In this document: positions 49,209-57,285 of the stretch, piece by piece
Position numbering within the stretch: the stretch's first letter is position 1
Layout: each line of letters opens with the position of its first letter
Source of the DNA: Roseburia intestinalis L1-82
GTDB lineage: Bacteria > Bacillota > Clostridia > Lachnospirales > Lachnospiraceae
Length of the DNA stretch: 64,000 bases
Reading direction: 5' to 3'
Assembly (NCBI RefSeq): GCF_900537995.1
Contig: NZ_LR027880.1
Location: 821,501-885,500 of the forward strand
Program-made: the position numbers and the translations under genes
The notes under the pieces: generated by a model
Seen by the model: the letters and a program-made list of their open reading frames with translations, nothing else
What the model was told of the DNA's origin: nothing
The model's database searches: none

Positions 49209-51607
49209 ATATTAAAAAAATAAAAATTATCAATTTTCGTGGGTTCAGCGAAGAAAAAATATTCGAGTTTGAAGGAAAACCATTTGTTATGCTGACAGCT
49301 CCAAATGGTAAGGGCAAAACATCAGTTATTGATGCGATTGAGTGGTGCATGACAGGTGACATAAAAAGACTGCATGAAGGATACAATGACCGCAATACAA
49401 ATGTAACAGAGAGAAAACAGAACGCAGGAGCAATTTTAAAAAATAAGAATCATCCTGATGAAAAAACAATAGTAGAAATGTTGATTACTGCGGAAAATGA
49501 AGAGTATACCATTCATCGTGAGCAGGACAAGGATACGTTAGATGATACAGGCGAAATAAAGATAAATGATTTTACAGGGGAGCAGGCGGAAGAAGAACTG
49601 AGAAAATTGATAGATGTTAAGAATTTTTATAAGTATCATTTCTGTGATATGCAGAAAACATATCGTTTTTTAAGTAAGAGCAGAGGAAATATAGATGCTG
49701 AGTTTTCGGATTTTGCTTCAGACTATACAGACGTGCAGAATGTGGTAGATAATCTTAATATATTTGAACAGGATCTTGGTTTCCGTATTGAAGAAAAAGA
49801 AGGCGAGAAACAAAGAACGGAAGAATCGGTTCAAAGACTGAGAGACAAACTGAAAGACTTTGAAAATGTTCCAGAGATCCTGCCATACGAAAAGGAAAAA
49901 TTATTTGAAAATGAAAATACGGATATTGTAAAAATGACAACAGAGCAGCTGCAGGAACGACTAAGAAATTTGTATGCATGCGGATATCAAAGAGGAGTGC
50001 ATTTGCTTGAGTGGAAAATTGCAGGGATGAATGCAGAAAAGCAAAAAAATGAACTTGAGAAATTAAAAAGTGAATTTACGATACATGAAAAAGAAATCAG
50101 ACAGGCTGCAGAGAAGAAAGTATATCAGGATGACGTTTTAAAAAAAGCCGAAGCTGATTTCGAAAAATACCAGAAGAAAGAATTAACAGTGGTGAATTTA
50201 GAAGGAAATCGCCAGATGTTATTTCAGATAGAGAATAAAAAATTTAATAAAGAGTTTTGGGAGGAAACAGAAGAAAACTTAAAAGAATTAAAGAAAACGA
50301 AAGAGAAAATAAATAATGAGATTCAGATCCTGAGCAGGGGAGATGAAATATTAGACATTCTTACAACGCTTACCACAAAAAAAGCTGGATTGATCAATTA
50401 TCGTTTGAAAATGAAACAGAAAAATCCGGAAGAAATTGTGTTGTGTCCAGTATGTGGGTCTGAAAAATTTGATCAAATTGCAGAAGATGATATTACAAAA
50501 CAGGCACAGAGCTATCAGATAGAACATAGAGATTTAATTGAAACAAAAAAGAAAGAGTTAGATGGTATAAAAAAACAGGAAAATGATATTTGGGAAAAAC
50601 GATTGAAAACAGCAAATATGGCACTGGAAGAAGCAAGAGATAAGGCTAAGAAAGAGCTTGATTTGGTGACAAATTTGTATAATGCTTCAAAAGAATATTT
50701 CACGGTTTTAGATAAGCTGCAGAAGAAAGCTGCTGAAAAATTTGCATTGGAAAATATGTTATTACAAGAAAATATTGTTGCTGCTATTGCATTTGATGAA
50801 AGTAAAATTTTAAGCTCTGACGAAAAAATTGCAATAGAGACAGAAATCAACCGGATATCTGTGATGGTAAATGAAACGATTCAGGGAATGACTGATGAAA
50901 GCCGGTTGAATAGTTTTAAAACAAAATCTGTATATGCGCCAGATGGAATTACATATAATGAGGAACTTTTGAATAAAAAAATCAGTTCTGTAAAAAGTTT
51001 CCTTGATAATATGGAATATACGAAAAACAGTAATGATCAGAAAGCTTTGGATGAAAAGAAGAAGGCAATTCAAGAAGAAATTGATAATTATAAAGACCTT
51101 CAGAAAAATGTTAAAAAACGTAGACAAAATATCGTTGAACAAATGGATAAGATGAAGCAGGAAGAATTTGAGCAGGTTGGAACCTATTTATACAAATTAT
51201 TTTGTAAACTCTCACGAGATGTACAGATTGAAAAGATTCAGATGCAGAGAGCAAAGGGCGAAAAAATGGCTATACTTGATGAAAGTAATAAACCGTTGAT
51301 CAACATGTTTAGTGATGGACAACTGAGTGTGTTTATGCTCTCATATTTTTTCGGAAATATTTTCAGATTGCAGGGGAGTGAGAAATTTCCAGTTTATTTT
51401 ATTGATGATATTACAAGTTGTATGGATGATATCAATATGCTTGCTTTCTTAGATCTTATTAAATATCAGCTGATGAGATCTGATAGACCAATGCATCAGA
51501 TTTTTTTTGTAACATGTAATGAAAAAATCCAGAATTTGATTGAATATAAAATGGAAAATTGTGGGATAGTATATAAAAGAATTGGAATAGAGGAGTTTGC
51601 CGGATAA
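49205..51607 (+). CDS. lmuB: Lamassu-type SMC-like ATPase LmuB
   Basis: 800 residues from the ATG at 49205, which overlaps the previous TGA; an earlier in-frame ATG at 49190 is less likely. Rad50/SMC plan: N-terminal Walker A TAPNGKGKTSVIDAIEW (about 31-47), long coiled coils (about 200-400 and 430-660), and a zinc-hook-like VLCPVCGSEKF at about Cys414. A signature-like DGQLSVFMLSYFFG and Walker B VYFIDDITSCMDD (about 730) with two Asp complete the ATPase. The subunit is the DNA-end or structure sensor of Lamassu systems. Third gene of the operon; a strong promoter for the next unit starts 24 bp after its stop. Confidence 0.85.
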   Translation: MNIKKIKIINFRGFSEEKIFEFEGKPFVMLTAPNGKGKTSVIDAIEWCMTGDIKRLHEGYNDRNTNVTERKQNAGAILKNKNHPDEKTIVEMLITAENEEYTIHREQDKDTLDDTGEIKINDFTGEQAEEELRKLIDVKNFYKYHFCDMQKTYRFLSKSRGNIDAEFSDFASDYTDVQNVVDNLNIFEQDLGFRIEEKEGEKQRTEESVQRLRDKLKDFENVPEILPYEKEKLFENENTDIVKMTTEQLQERLRNLYACGYQRGVHLLEWKIAGMNAEKQKNELEKLKSEFTIHEKEIRQAAEKKVYQDDVLKKAEADFEKYQKKELTVVNLEGNRQMLFQIENKKFNKEFWEETEENLKELKKTKEKINNEIQILSRGDEILDILTTLTTKKAGLINYRLKMKQKNPEEIVLCPVCGSEKFDQIAEDDITKQAQSYQIEHRDLIETKKKELDGIKKQENDIWEKRLKTANMALEEARDKAKKELDLVTNLYNASKEYFTVLDKLQKKAAEKFALENMLLQENIVAAIAFDESKILSSDEKIAIETEINRISVMVNETIQGMTDESRLNSFKTKSVYAPDGITYNEELLNKKISSVKSFLDNMEYTKNSNDQKALDEKKKAIQEEIDNYKDLQKNVKKRRQNIVEQMDKMKQEEFEQVGTYLYKLFCKLSRDVQIEKIQMQRAKGEKMAILDESNKPLINMFSDGQLSVFMLSYFFGNIFRLQGSEKFPVYFIDDITSCMDDINMLAFLDLIKYQLMRSDRPMHQIFFVTCNEKIQNLIEYKMENCGIVYKRIGIEEFAG

Positions 51608-51630
51608 ACATAATTTCTTCCCCAGCCCCC

Positions 51631-51660
51631 TTGACAACCCCACCCCCTCAAGCGTATACT
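51631..51660 (+). promoter_or_regulatory. Consensus promoter of the leader/ABC exporter unit
   Basis: TTGACA (51631-51636) and TATACT (51655-51660) with an 18-bp spacer that is very C-rich. It lies directly after the Lamassu-type operon and drives the leader ORF at 51703. Confidence 0.8.
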
Positions 51661-51702
51661 TGCAAAGTAATCTAAAATTTTGAAGAAAGAGAGGTAAAAG
51701 TA

Positions 51703-51786
51703 ATGATTAGATTAACAAATGTTACAATCAACGAACTGCATAATCATCATACAATTACCTCGGTTAATTCTGTTACGCTGGCATAA
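51703..51786 (+). CDS. 27-codon leader ORF
   Basis: The ATG has GAGAGGTAAAAGTA before it and opens a frame for MIRLTNVTINELHNHHTITS plus seven residues, ending TAA at 51786. The strong promoter 43 bp upstream and terminator-like hairpin 39 bp downstream point to a regulatory leader peptide and not a remnant. Several Thr, Asn and His codons come in clusters. Its translation could sense ribosome stalling by an antibiotic, as with BmrB before the BmrCD exporter of Bacillus. It could alternatively be a small exported peptide. Confidence 0.55.
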   Translation: MIRLTNVTINELHNHHTITSVNSVTLA

Positions 51787-51824
51787 ATTCATGCAAAAGT
51801 AAATAGAATGTTTTTTGACATACT

Positions 51825-51859
51825 TCCCGTGGTGAGATATGACACCGCGGGATTTTTTT
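51825..51859 (+). terminator. Intrinsic terminator / attenuator before the ABC exporter genes
   Basis: TCCCGTGGTG and CACCGCGGGA form a 10-bp stem (one G-U) with an 8-nt loop, followed by seven T. It stands between the leader ORF and the first exporter gene, so it must be read through for exporter expression unless a further promoter is used. Confidence 0.8.
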
Positions 51860-51980
51860 GTGCTAAGGGGGCTGCTTGTGAAGCGTGCAGGCGGCTGTCA
51901 GAGTGGTGCGTCACGGTACAAAAATATGTCAGAGACCGGGGAGTGTAAGAGGGGAAAGTAAGGAGGAATCACAAGAATTT

Positions 51981-53711
51981 ATGAAAAAGTTACATACATA
52001 TATCGGACATTACTGGTATGGGTATTTGTTCGCAATATGTTCCATGATTATAGCGACCGGACTGGATATGGTTTATCCACAGATCACACAGCGGATCGTG
52101 GATGAGGTCATCATCGGCGGGAAAATGGAACTGCTCACCGGGCTTTTGGTGGGAATCGTTGCGGTTGGGATCGGACGCTGCATCTTTGGATACTGCAAAG
52201 AGTTTTCGTTTGACGTCTTAAGTTCTAAGATCGGCGCACAGATCCGTAAGGATCTGTTCCGGCACATTCAGACATTGTCGATGAATTATTTTGACAATAC
52301 GAACACCGGAGAACTGATGGCGAGAGTCAAGGATGATGTTGACAAGATCTGGAATGCGATGGGATATGTCGGCATGCTGACGATCGAGGTCGTCATCCAT
52401 GTGAGCATGGTGCTCTACTGTATGTTTCATCTGAACTGGAAACTGGCGCTGATACCGCTTGTGACGATGATTTCCTGCGGTGCGATCGCGATCATCATGG
52501 AGCGGAAACTGGATAAAATTTACGAGGATATCAGTGAGGAAAATGCGGTGCTGACCACGGTTGCGGAGGAAAATCTTGCAGGTGTGCGCACTGTAAAAGC
52601 ATTTGCCAGAGAAAAATTTGAGATTGAAAAATTTCTGTCACACAACAAGCGTTACTATGACTTGAATATCAGCCAGTCGAAGGTGCTGGTAAAATATTAC
52701 CCGTATTTTCAGTTTGTAGGAAAAGCACTTCCGGTAGCCATGACGATTTTGGGCGGTGTTTCCGTGATGCATGGAAATATGACGCTCGGTGCGCTGGTCG
52801 CATTTGTCGAATACAGCAGAAACTGCACCTGGCCGATGGAGATGCTCGGCTGGCTGACGAATGATTTGTCCTCTGCCGTTGCTTCTTATAAGAAGATCAA
52901 GAAGATTTACGGGGAGACGGCGATGATCAAAGATGAGGAACAGCCTGTCGTGTTAGAACAGGTGAAAGGGGACATTTCTTTCGAACATGTTTCATTTTCC
53001 ATTGAGGGAAAAAATATCCTTTCTGATATTAACTTTACGGTTCCGGCAGGAAAAACCATCGGAATCATGGGTGCGACCGGTTCGGGAAAATCCTCAATCG
53101 TCAATCTGTTACAGCGTTTTTATGATGTGTCGGACGGCGCTGTAAAAGTGGATGGCACGGATGTGCGGAAACTTTCTTTAAAACAGCTTCGCAGCAGTAT
53201 TTCTGTTGTATTGCAGGATGTATTTCTGTTTTCCGACACGATCGAGGAAAATATCAAGATGGGGCAGCGAAAGGTAATGCCGTTCGATGAGATCCGCAGA
53301 GCGGCAGACTGTGCACAGGCAAAGGATTTCATTGAAAAAATGGATGAACAGTATGCGACCGTCATCGGTGAGCGCGGTGTCGGACTTTCCGGCGGACAAA
53401 AGCAGCGTATCAGTATTGCGCGTGCCATTGCAAAAAAGGCGCCGATTCTGATTTTAGACGATTCCACGTCCGCGCTTGATATGGAGACGGAACATGAGAT
53501 CCAGAAAACATTAAATGAATTAAAAGATACAACGAAAGTGATCATTGCGCACCGTATTTCTGCGGTCTGTCATGCAGATGAGATCATCTATCTGAAAGAC
53601 GGAGGGATTGCGGAGCGCGGAACGCATCAGGAACTGCTTGCAAAGCGCGGACTTTATTATGAAACTTACATGGCGCAGTATGGCACGTTCTTAGGAGGGG
53701 AGGCGATGTAA
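51981..53711 (+). CDS. ABC exporter half-transporter 1 (degenerate-site subunit)
   Basis: 576 residues from the ATG at 51981. AGGAGG at 51961 is the only strong ribosome site, though its 14-bp spacing is long; a GTG at 51885 would add 32 residues unlike the family. Six membrane helices (about 15-310) are followed by an ATPase domain: Walker A IMGATGSGKSS (about 380), signature LSGGQKQR, Walker B ILILDDSTSALD. The catalytic Glu after Walker B is Asp here, the mark of the degenerate partner in heterodimeric multidrug exporters (BmrC, TM287 type). It pairs with the next gene product, whose start overlaps its stop by one base. Confidence 0.9.
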   Translation: MKKLHTYIGHYWYGYLFAICSMIIATGLDMVYPQITQRIVDEVIIGGKMELLTGLLVGIVAVGIGRCIFGYCKEFSFDVLSSKIGAQIRKDLFRHIQTLSMNYFDNTNTGELMARVKDDVDKIWNAMGYVGMLTIEVVIHVSMVLYCMFHLNWKLALIPLVTMISCGAIAIIMERKLDKIYEDISEENAVLTTVAEENLAGVRTVKAFAREKFEIEKFLSHNKRYYDLNISQSKVLVKYYPYFQFVGKALPVAMTILGGVSVMHGNMTLGALVAFVEYSRNCTWPMEMLGWLTNDLSSAVASYKKIKKIYGETAMIKDEEQPVVLEQVKGDISFEHVSFSIEGKNILSDINFTVPAGKTIGIMGATGSGKSSIVNLLQRFYDVSDGAVKVDGTDVRKLSLKQLRSSISVVLQDVFLFSDTIEENIKMGQRKVMPFDEIRRAADCAQAKDFIEKMDEQYATVIGERGVGLSGGQKQRISIARAIAKKAPILILDDSTSALDMETEHEIQKTLNELKDTTKVIIAHRISAVCHADEIIYLKDGGIAERGTHQELLAKRGLYYETYMAQYGTFLGGEAM

Positions 53712-55504
53712 TGGCAGTCAATTCGTATCGTGAAGACGAATTTATGGAAAATACCGACAAGAAAAAAATCATGCGGCGGCTGTTTTCCTATCTGCTTGCG
53801 TATAAAGGCACGATTATTGCCGTGTTAGTATGTATGGGAATTACGGTGGCGATCTCACTGGTAAACCCGCTCTTGATCGAGGAAGCAATCGATCACTATA
53901 TTGCACAGTCCGATCTGCATGGGCTGATTGGGCTTGGAATTTTTGCACTCGTGTTAAACCTGATCTTTATTGTGATGGTAAAACTCAGAATGTATGCAAT
54001 GGCGGTGATCTCCAACAAAATTTTGCTTCAGATCCGCCAGGATCTCTATGAGCACATCCAGACGCTGTCGTTTTCATTTTTTGACAGCAGACCGACCGGA
54101 AAAATCCTTGCGCGTATCATCGGGGATGTCAATTCTTTAAAAGATGTGCTGGTCAATGTGGTCACGACGATGGTGCCGGAATTTGTGACGGTAGTCGGGG
54201 TTGTCGTGATCATGCTGGTAAAAGACTGGCGGCTTGCGCTTGCATCACTCTCTACGATCCCGCTTATGATCGCGGGGATCTGGTTTGTACAGACGGCATC
54301 CCACAAACGCTGGCAGATATTCCGGAAAAAGGCATCAAACTTAAATGCTTATGTGCATGAGGATATTGCCGGAATGAATGTGGTTCAGAGTTTTGCGGCA
54401 GAAGATGAGACACAGGAGATTTTTGAAGGACTGACGGACGAACATCAGAGATCATTTGTGGATGCGGTAACTTATGCTGACATGTTTGGCCCGGTCATTG
54501 ATTTCTGCTGGGGATTTGGTGCGATGATGCTTTATCTGGTCGGCATCCGTTTTCTGGGATTTGAAAAAGTATCGGTCGGACTTCTGGTTGCATTCGGAAC
54601 TTATATCAATATGTTCTGGAACCCGATCATGAACTTGAGCAATTTTTATAACAATCTTGTCACAAATCTTACGGCGGCAGAGCGTATTTTTGATATCTTA
54701 GATACCGACGCTGACATTGTGGACGCAAAGGATGTGACGGAACTGCCGGATATAGAGGGAAGTGTTGAATTTTCACATGTAAGTTTTACTTATGATAAGG
54801 GAACACCGGCGGAAACAAAGGTACTTTCCGATGTCAGTTTTTCTGTAAAACCGGGTGAGACGATCGCACTGGTAGGACCGACCGGAGCAGGAAAAACAAC
54901 GATCGTTAATCTGATCAGCCGTTTTTATGACATTGAAGACGGCAAAATTTTAGTGGATGGTTACGACTTGACAAAGGTTTCCATTGAGAGCTTAAGGCGT
55001 CAGATGGGTGTTATGACGCAGGATAATTTTATCTTTCATGGAACAGTCCGTGACAACATTTTATATGGGAAATTAGATGCGACAGATGAAGAAATGATCG
55101 CGGCTGCAAAGGCAGTCAATGCGCATGATTTCATTATGAAAATGGAAAAAGGTTATGACACGGAATTAAAAGAACATGGAGCAGGACTATCCATCGGACA
55201 AAGGCAGTTGATCGCGTTTGCGAGAACGATGATTTCCATGCCGAAAATCCTCATTTTAGATGAGGCAACATCCAGCATTGATACACATACAGAACTTTTA
55301 GTGCAGCAGGGAATCGAGGCGCTGCTTTCCGGCAGAACCAGTTTTGTGATCGCACACAGACTCTCCACGATTCAGAATGCGGACCGCATTTTTGTGATCG
55401 ACAAGGGCGGTATTTTAGAACAAGGAAGTCCGGCAGAGCTGATGGAGAAAAAGGGCGCTTATTATAAACTTTATATGGCGCAGTTTGCAGGTCTGCAGGA
55501 GTAA
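53711..55504 (+). CDS. ABC exporter half-transporter 2 (catalytic subunit)
   Basis: 597 residues. Six membrane helices (about 35-330) and an ATPase domain with Walker A LVGPTGAGKTT (about 393), an altered signature LSIGQRQL, and Walker B ILILDEATSSID with the catalytic Glu kept. Intact Glu here plus intact LSGGQ in the partner make one active ATP site, while the other site is degenerate. The pair therefore looks like a heterodimeric type IV exporter of drugs, lipids or peptides. Substrate unknown. A GGAGGGGAGG ribosome site ends inside the previous gene. Confidence 0.92.
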   Translation: MAVNSYREDEFMENTDKKKIMRRLFSYLLAYKGTIIAVLVCMGITVAISLVNPLLIEEAIDHYIAQSDLHGLIGLGIFALVLNLIFIVMVKLRMYAMAVISNKILLQIRQDLYEHIQTLSFSFFDSRPTGKILARIIGDVNSLKDVLVNVVTTMVPEFVTVVGVVVIMLVKDWRLALASLSTIPLMIAGIWFVQTASHKRWQIFRKKASNLNAYVHEDIAGMNVVQSFAAEDETQEIFEGLTDEHQRSFVDAVTYADMFGPVIDFCWGFGAMMLYLVGIRFLGFEKVSVGLLVAFGTYINMFWNPIMNLSNFYNNLVTNLTAAERIFDILDTDADIVDAKDVTELPDIEGSVEFSHVSFTYDKGTPAETKVLSDVSFSVKPGETIALVGPTGAGKTTIVNLISRFYDIEDGKILVDGYDLTKVSIESLRRQMGVMTQDNFIFHGTVRDNILYGKLDATDEEMIAAAKAVNAHDFIMKMEKGYDTELKEHGAGLSIGQRQLIAFARTMISMPKILILDEATSSIDTHTELLVQQGIEALLSGRTSFVIAHRLSTIQNADRIFVIDKGGILEQGSPAELMEKKGAYYKLYMAQFAGLQE

Positions 55505-55511
55505 AAAAATA

Positions 55512-55547
55512 TTTGCTGCTCACACAGTACGTGTGAACGGCAGCAAA
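55512..55547. other. Hairpin after the ABC exporter genes
   Basis: TTTGCTGC/GCAGCAAA with an inner TCACAC/GTGTGA stem. The plus-strand tail lacks a T run (AACGAAAC), but the A7 tract before it makes it terminator-like on the minus strand. It may reduce read-through from the exporter genes into the NUDIX gene. Confidence 0.5.
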
Positions 55548-55579
55548 AACGAAACAGAAAATTTCTACAGGAGGATGCG

Positions 55580-56059
55580 ATGTTTTTAACCACACTTTGT
55601 TATATCGAAAAAGATGACTGTTACCTGATGCTGCACCGGGTAAAAAAGGAAAACGACCTGAACCATGACAAGTGGATTGGTGTCGGCGGCAAGTTTGAAG
55701 CGGGGGAAATGCCGGAAGAATGTATGCTGCGTGAGGTAAAGGAAGAGACAGGTCTCACCCTGACATCTTACCGCGCGCGGGGCGTCATTACCTTTATTTC
55801 CAACGAGTGGGGTATCGAATATATGCACTTATTTACGGCAGACCAGTTTACCGGGGAGATGACTGACTGCGACGAGGGAGAACTTGTCTGGGTTCCGAAA
55901 AAGGAGATCAAAGACCTGAAACTGTGGGAAGGTGACAAAATATTCCTGCGGCTTTTGGATGAGTGTGAGGAATATTTTTCGCTGAAGCTGGTATACGAAG
56001 GCGATACGCTGGTCGATAAAAAACTTATCATTGCCGGGAAAGAACAGAAAGCAGAGTGA
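55580..56059 (+). CDS. NUDIX hydrolase (MutT/8-oxo-dGTP diphosphatase-like)
   Basis: 159 residues. The NUDIX box GKFEAGEMPEECMLREVKEE (about 38-57), continued by TGL, fits the GX5EX7REUXEEXGU rule. The opening TTLCYIEKDDCYLMLHRVKK and the later GELVWVPKKEI resemble MutT-type proteins that remove oxidised nucleotides from the pool. An AGGAGG ribosome site precedes the ATG. It lies 25 bp before a second NUDIX-containing gene, a likely small nucleotide-sanitation operon. Confidence 0.9.
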   Translation: MFLTTLCYIEKDDCYLMLHRVKKENDLNHDKWIGVGGKFEAGEMPEECMLREVKEETGLTLTSYRARGVITFISNEWGIEYMHLFTADQFTGEMTDCDEGELVWVPKKEIKDLKLWEGDKIFLRLLDECEEYFSLKLVYEGDTLVDKKLIIAGKEQKAE

Positions 56060-56084
56060 CAGGCCGGTAACAAAGGAGAGAAAC

Positions 56085-57128
56085 ATGATAACAAAAACTT
56101 ACCCGGTCGGCACCCTGCCTGCTTATAAATATGTAGTAGTTTTATCTGAATATCAGGGCAAAATTTTGTTGAGCAGACACAAAAAACGCACCACATGGGA
56201 GACACAGGGCGGAAAGATTGAACCGGGAGAGACACCGCTTATGGCGGCAAAGCGTGAACTTTACGAGGAGTCCGGGGCAGTGGATTTTGAGATAGAGCCG
56301 TTGTGCGACTATTGGGCGGGAGAGGTGCAGACCAAAGAAGAAGGAAATGGACGTGTCTTTCTTGCAAAGGTAAAAAAGCTGTCAGCCATGCCGGAAAGTG
56401 AGATGGCAGAGGTACGCACCTTTGACGAACTGCCGGAAAAACTGACTTATCCGGCGATCACACCGACACTGTTTGAGCGGAAAAAACAGGGCATCGGGAA
56501 ACGTCTGCTTTACGGCACTGGAAATCCTGCAAAATTAAGTCTGATGCGGAAAAATTTAGAACAGCTGCAGATAGAGATCGTTGGGTTATCGGATATTGAT
56601 GTGGCAGTACCACAGGCAGACGAGGATGGCGATTCGCCGCTGGAAAATGCAAGGAAGAAGGCAAAGTGTTATTACGAGGCTTTTCAGATTCCGGTGTTTT
56701 CCTGTGACACAGGTCTGTATTTTGAAAATGTCCCGGAAGATAAACAGCCGGGCGTGCATGTCAGGAGGGTGAATGGAAAAAATCTGTCAGACGCGGAAAT
56801 GCTTGCATATTACAGCGGACTTGCTGCAGAGTATGGTGGTCTGCATGCATACTACCGCAATGCCATCTGTCTTATCATGGATGAGGAACATATTTATGAG
56901 TCGATGGATGAAACGTTCTCGAGCGAACCATTTCTGATCACGTCGGTCCCGCACCCGGATGGAATCCGCAGGGAGGGATTTCCACTTGACTGCCTGTCGG
57001 TGGATCTTACAACCGGAAAGTACTATTATGACCTCGATCCGGCAGAACTTGGAAAGGTTGCCGCAGAAGACGGAAGTCGGCGGTTTTTTGAAAAAATAAC
57101 TGGTATTTTCCCACACAATATGTTATAA
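56085..57128 (+). CDS. Fusion of NUDIX hydrolase and HAM1/RdgB-like NTP pyrophosphatase
   Basis: 347 residues from the ATG at 56085, chosen for the AAAGGAGAGAAAC ribosome site; an in-frame ATG at 56031 lies inside the previous gene. Residues 1 to about 140 contain a NUDIX box, GKIEPGETPLMAAKRELYEE followed by SGA. Residues of about 145-347 resemble the inosine-triphosphate pyrophosphatase family: LLYGTGNPAKLSLMRKNLE, DSPLENARKKAKCYYE, VFSCDTGLYFENVP and PGVHVRR. HAM1-type enzymes remove dITP/XTP. The joined domains suggest a two-in-one nucleotide-pool cleaner. The second half diverges from standard RdgB near its end, so its specificity is uncertain. Confidence 0.82.
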   Translation: MITKTYPVGTLPAYKYVVVLSEYQGKILLSRHKKRTTWETQGGKIEPGETPLMAAKRELYEESGAVDFEIEPLCDYWAGEVQTKEEGNGRVFLAKVKKLSAMPESEMAEVRTFDELPEKLTYPAITPTLFERKKQGIGKRLLYGTGNPAKLSLMRKNLEQLQIEIVGLSDIDVAVPQADEDGDSPLENARKKAKCYYEAFQIPVFSCDTGLYFENVPEDKQPGVHVRRVNGKNLSDAEMLAYYSGLAAEYGGLHAYYRNAICLIMDEEHIYESMDETFSSEPFLITSVPHPDGIRREGFPLDCLSVDLTTGKYYYDLDPAELGKVAAEDGSRRFFEKITGIFPHNML

Positions 57129-57129
57129 T
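57121..57129 (+). promoter_or_regulatory. Extended -10 promoter element before tig
   Basis: TGTTATAAT (extended -10) overlaps the stop of the NUDIX-HAM1 gene. No good -35 is visible, as is common for extended -10 promoters. The 157 bp from here to tig hold no gene. Confidence 0.5.
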
Positions 57130-57285
57130 CCTAAAATGACTGTGATAGTCGTAGTACGCCCTTTTTTCCGAAAGACAGGCGAAACCCTTGAAAAACGGGG
57201 GTGCTCGACAGGAACATAGAATGAAATGAACGGAAAAAAGTACATCAAGTATTCATATAAAGTTTGAAGGAGGAAATGAGTAATA

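Noticed and set aside
57129..57285. Riboswitch or small RNA upstream of tig
   Set aside because: Only short G/C tracts and no recognisable aptamer or long stem were found by eye.
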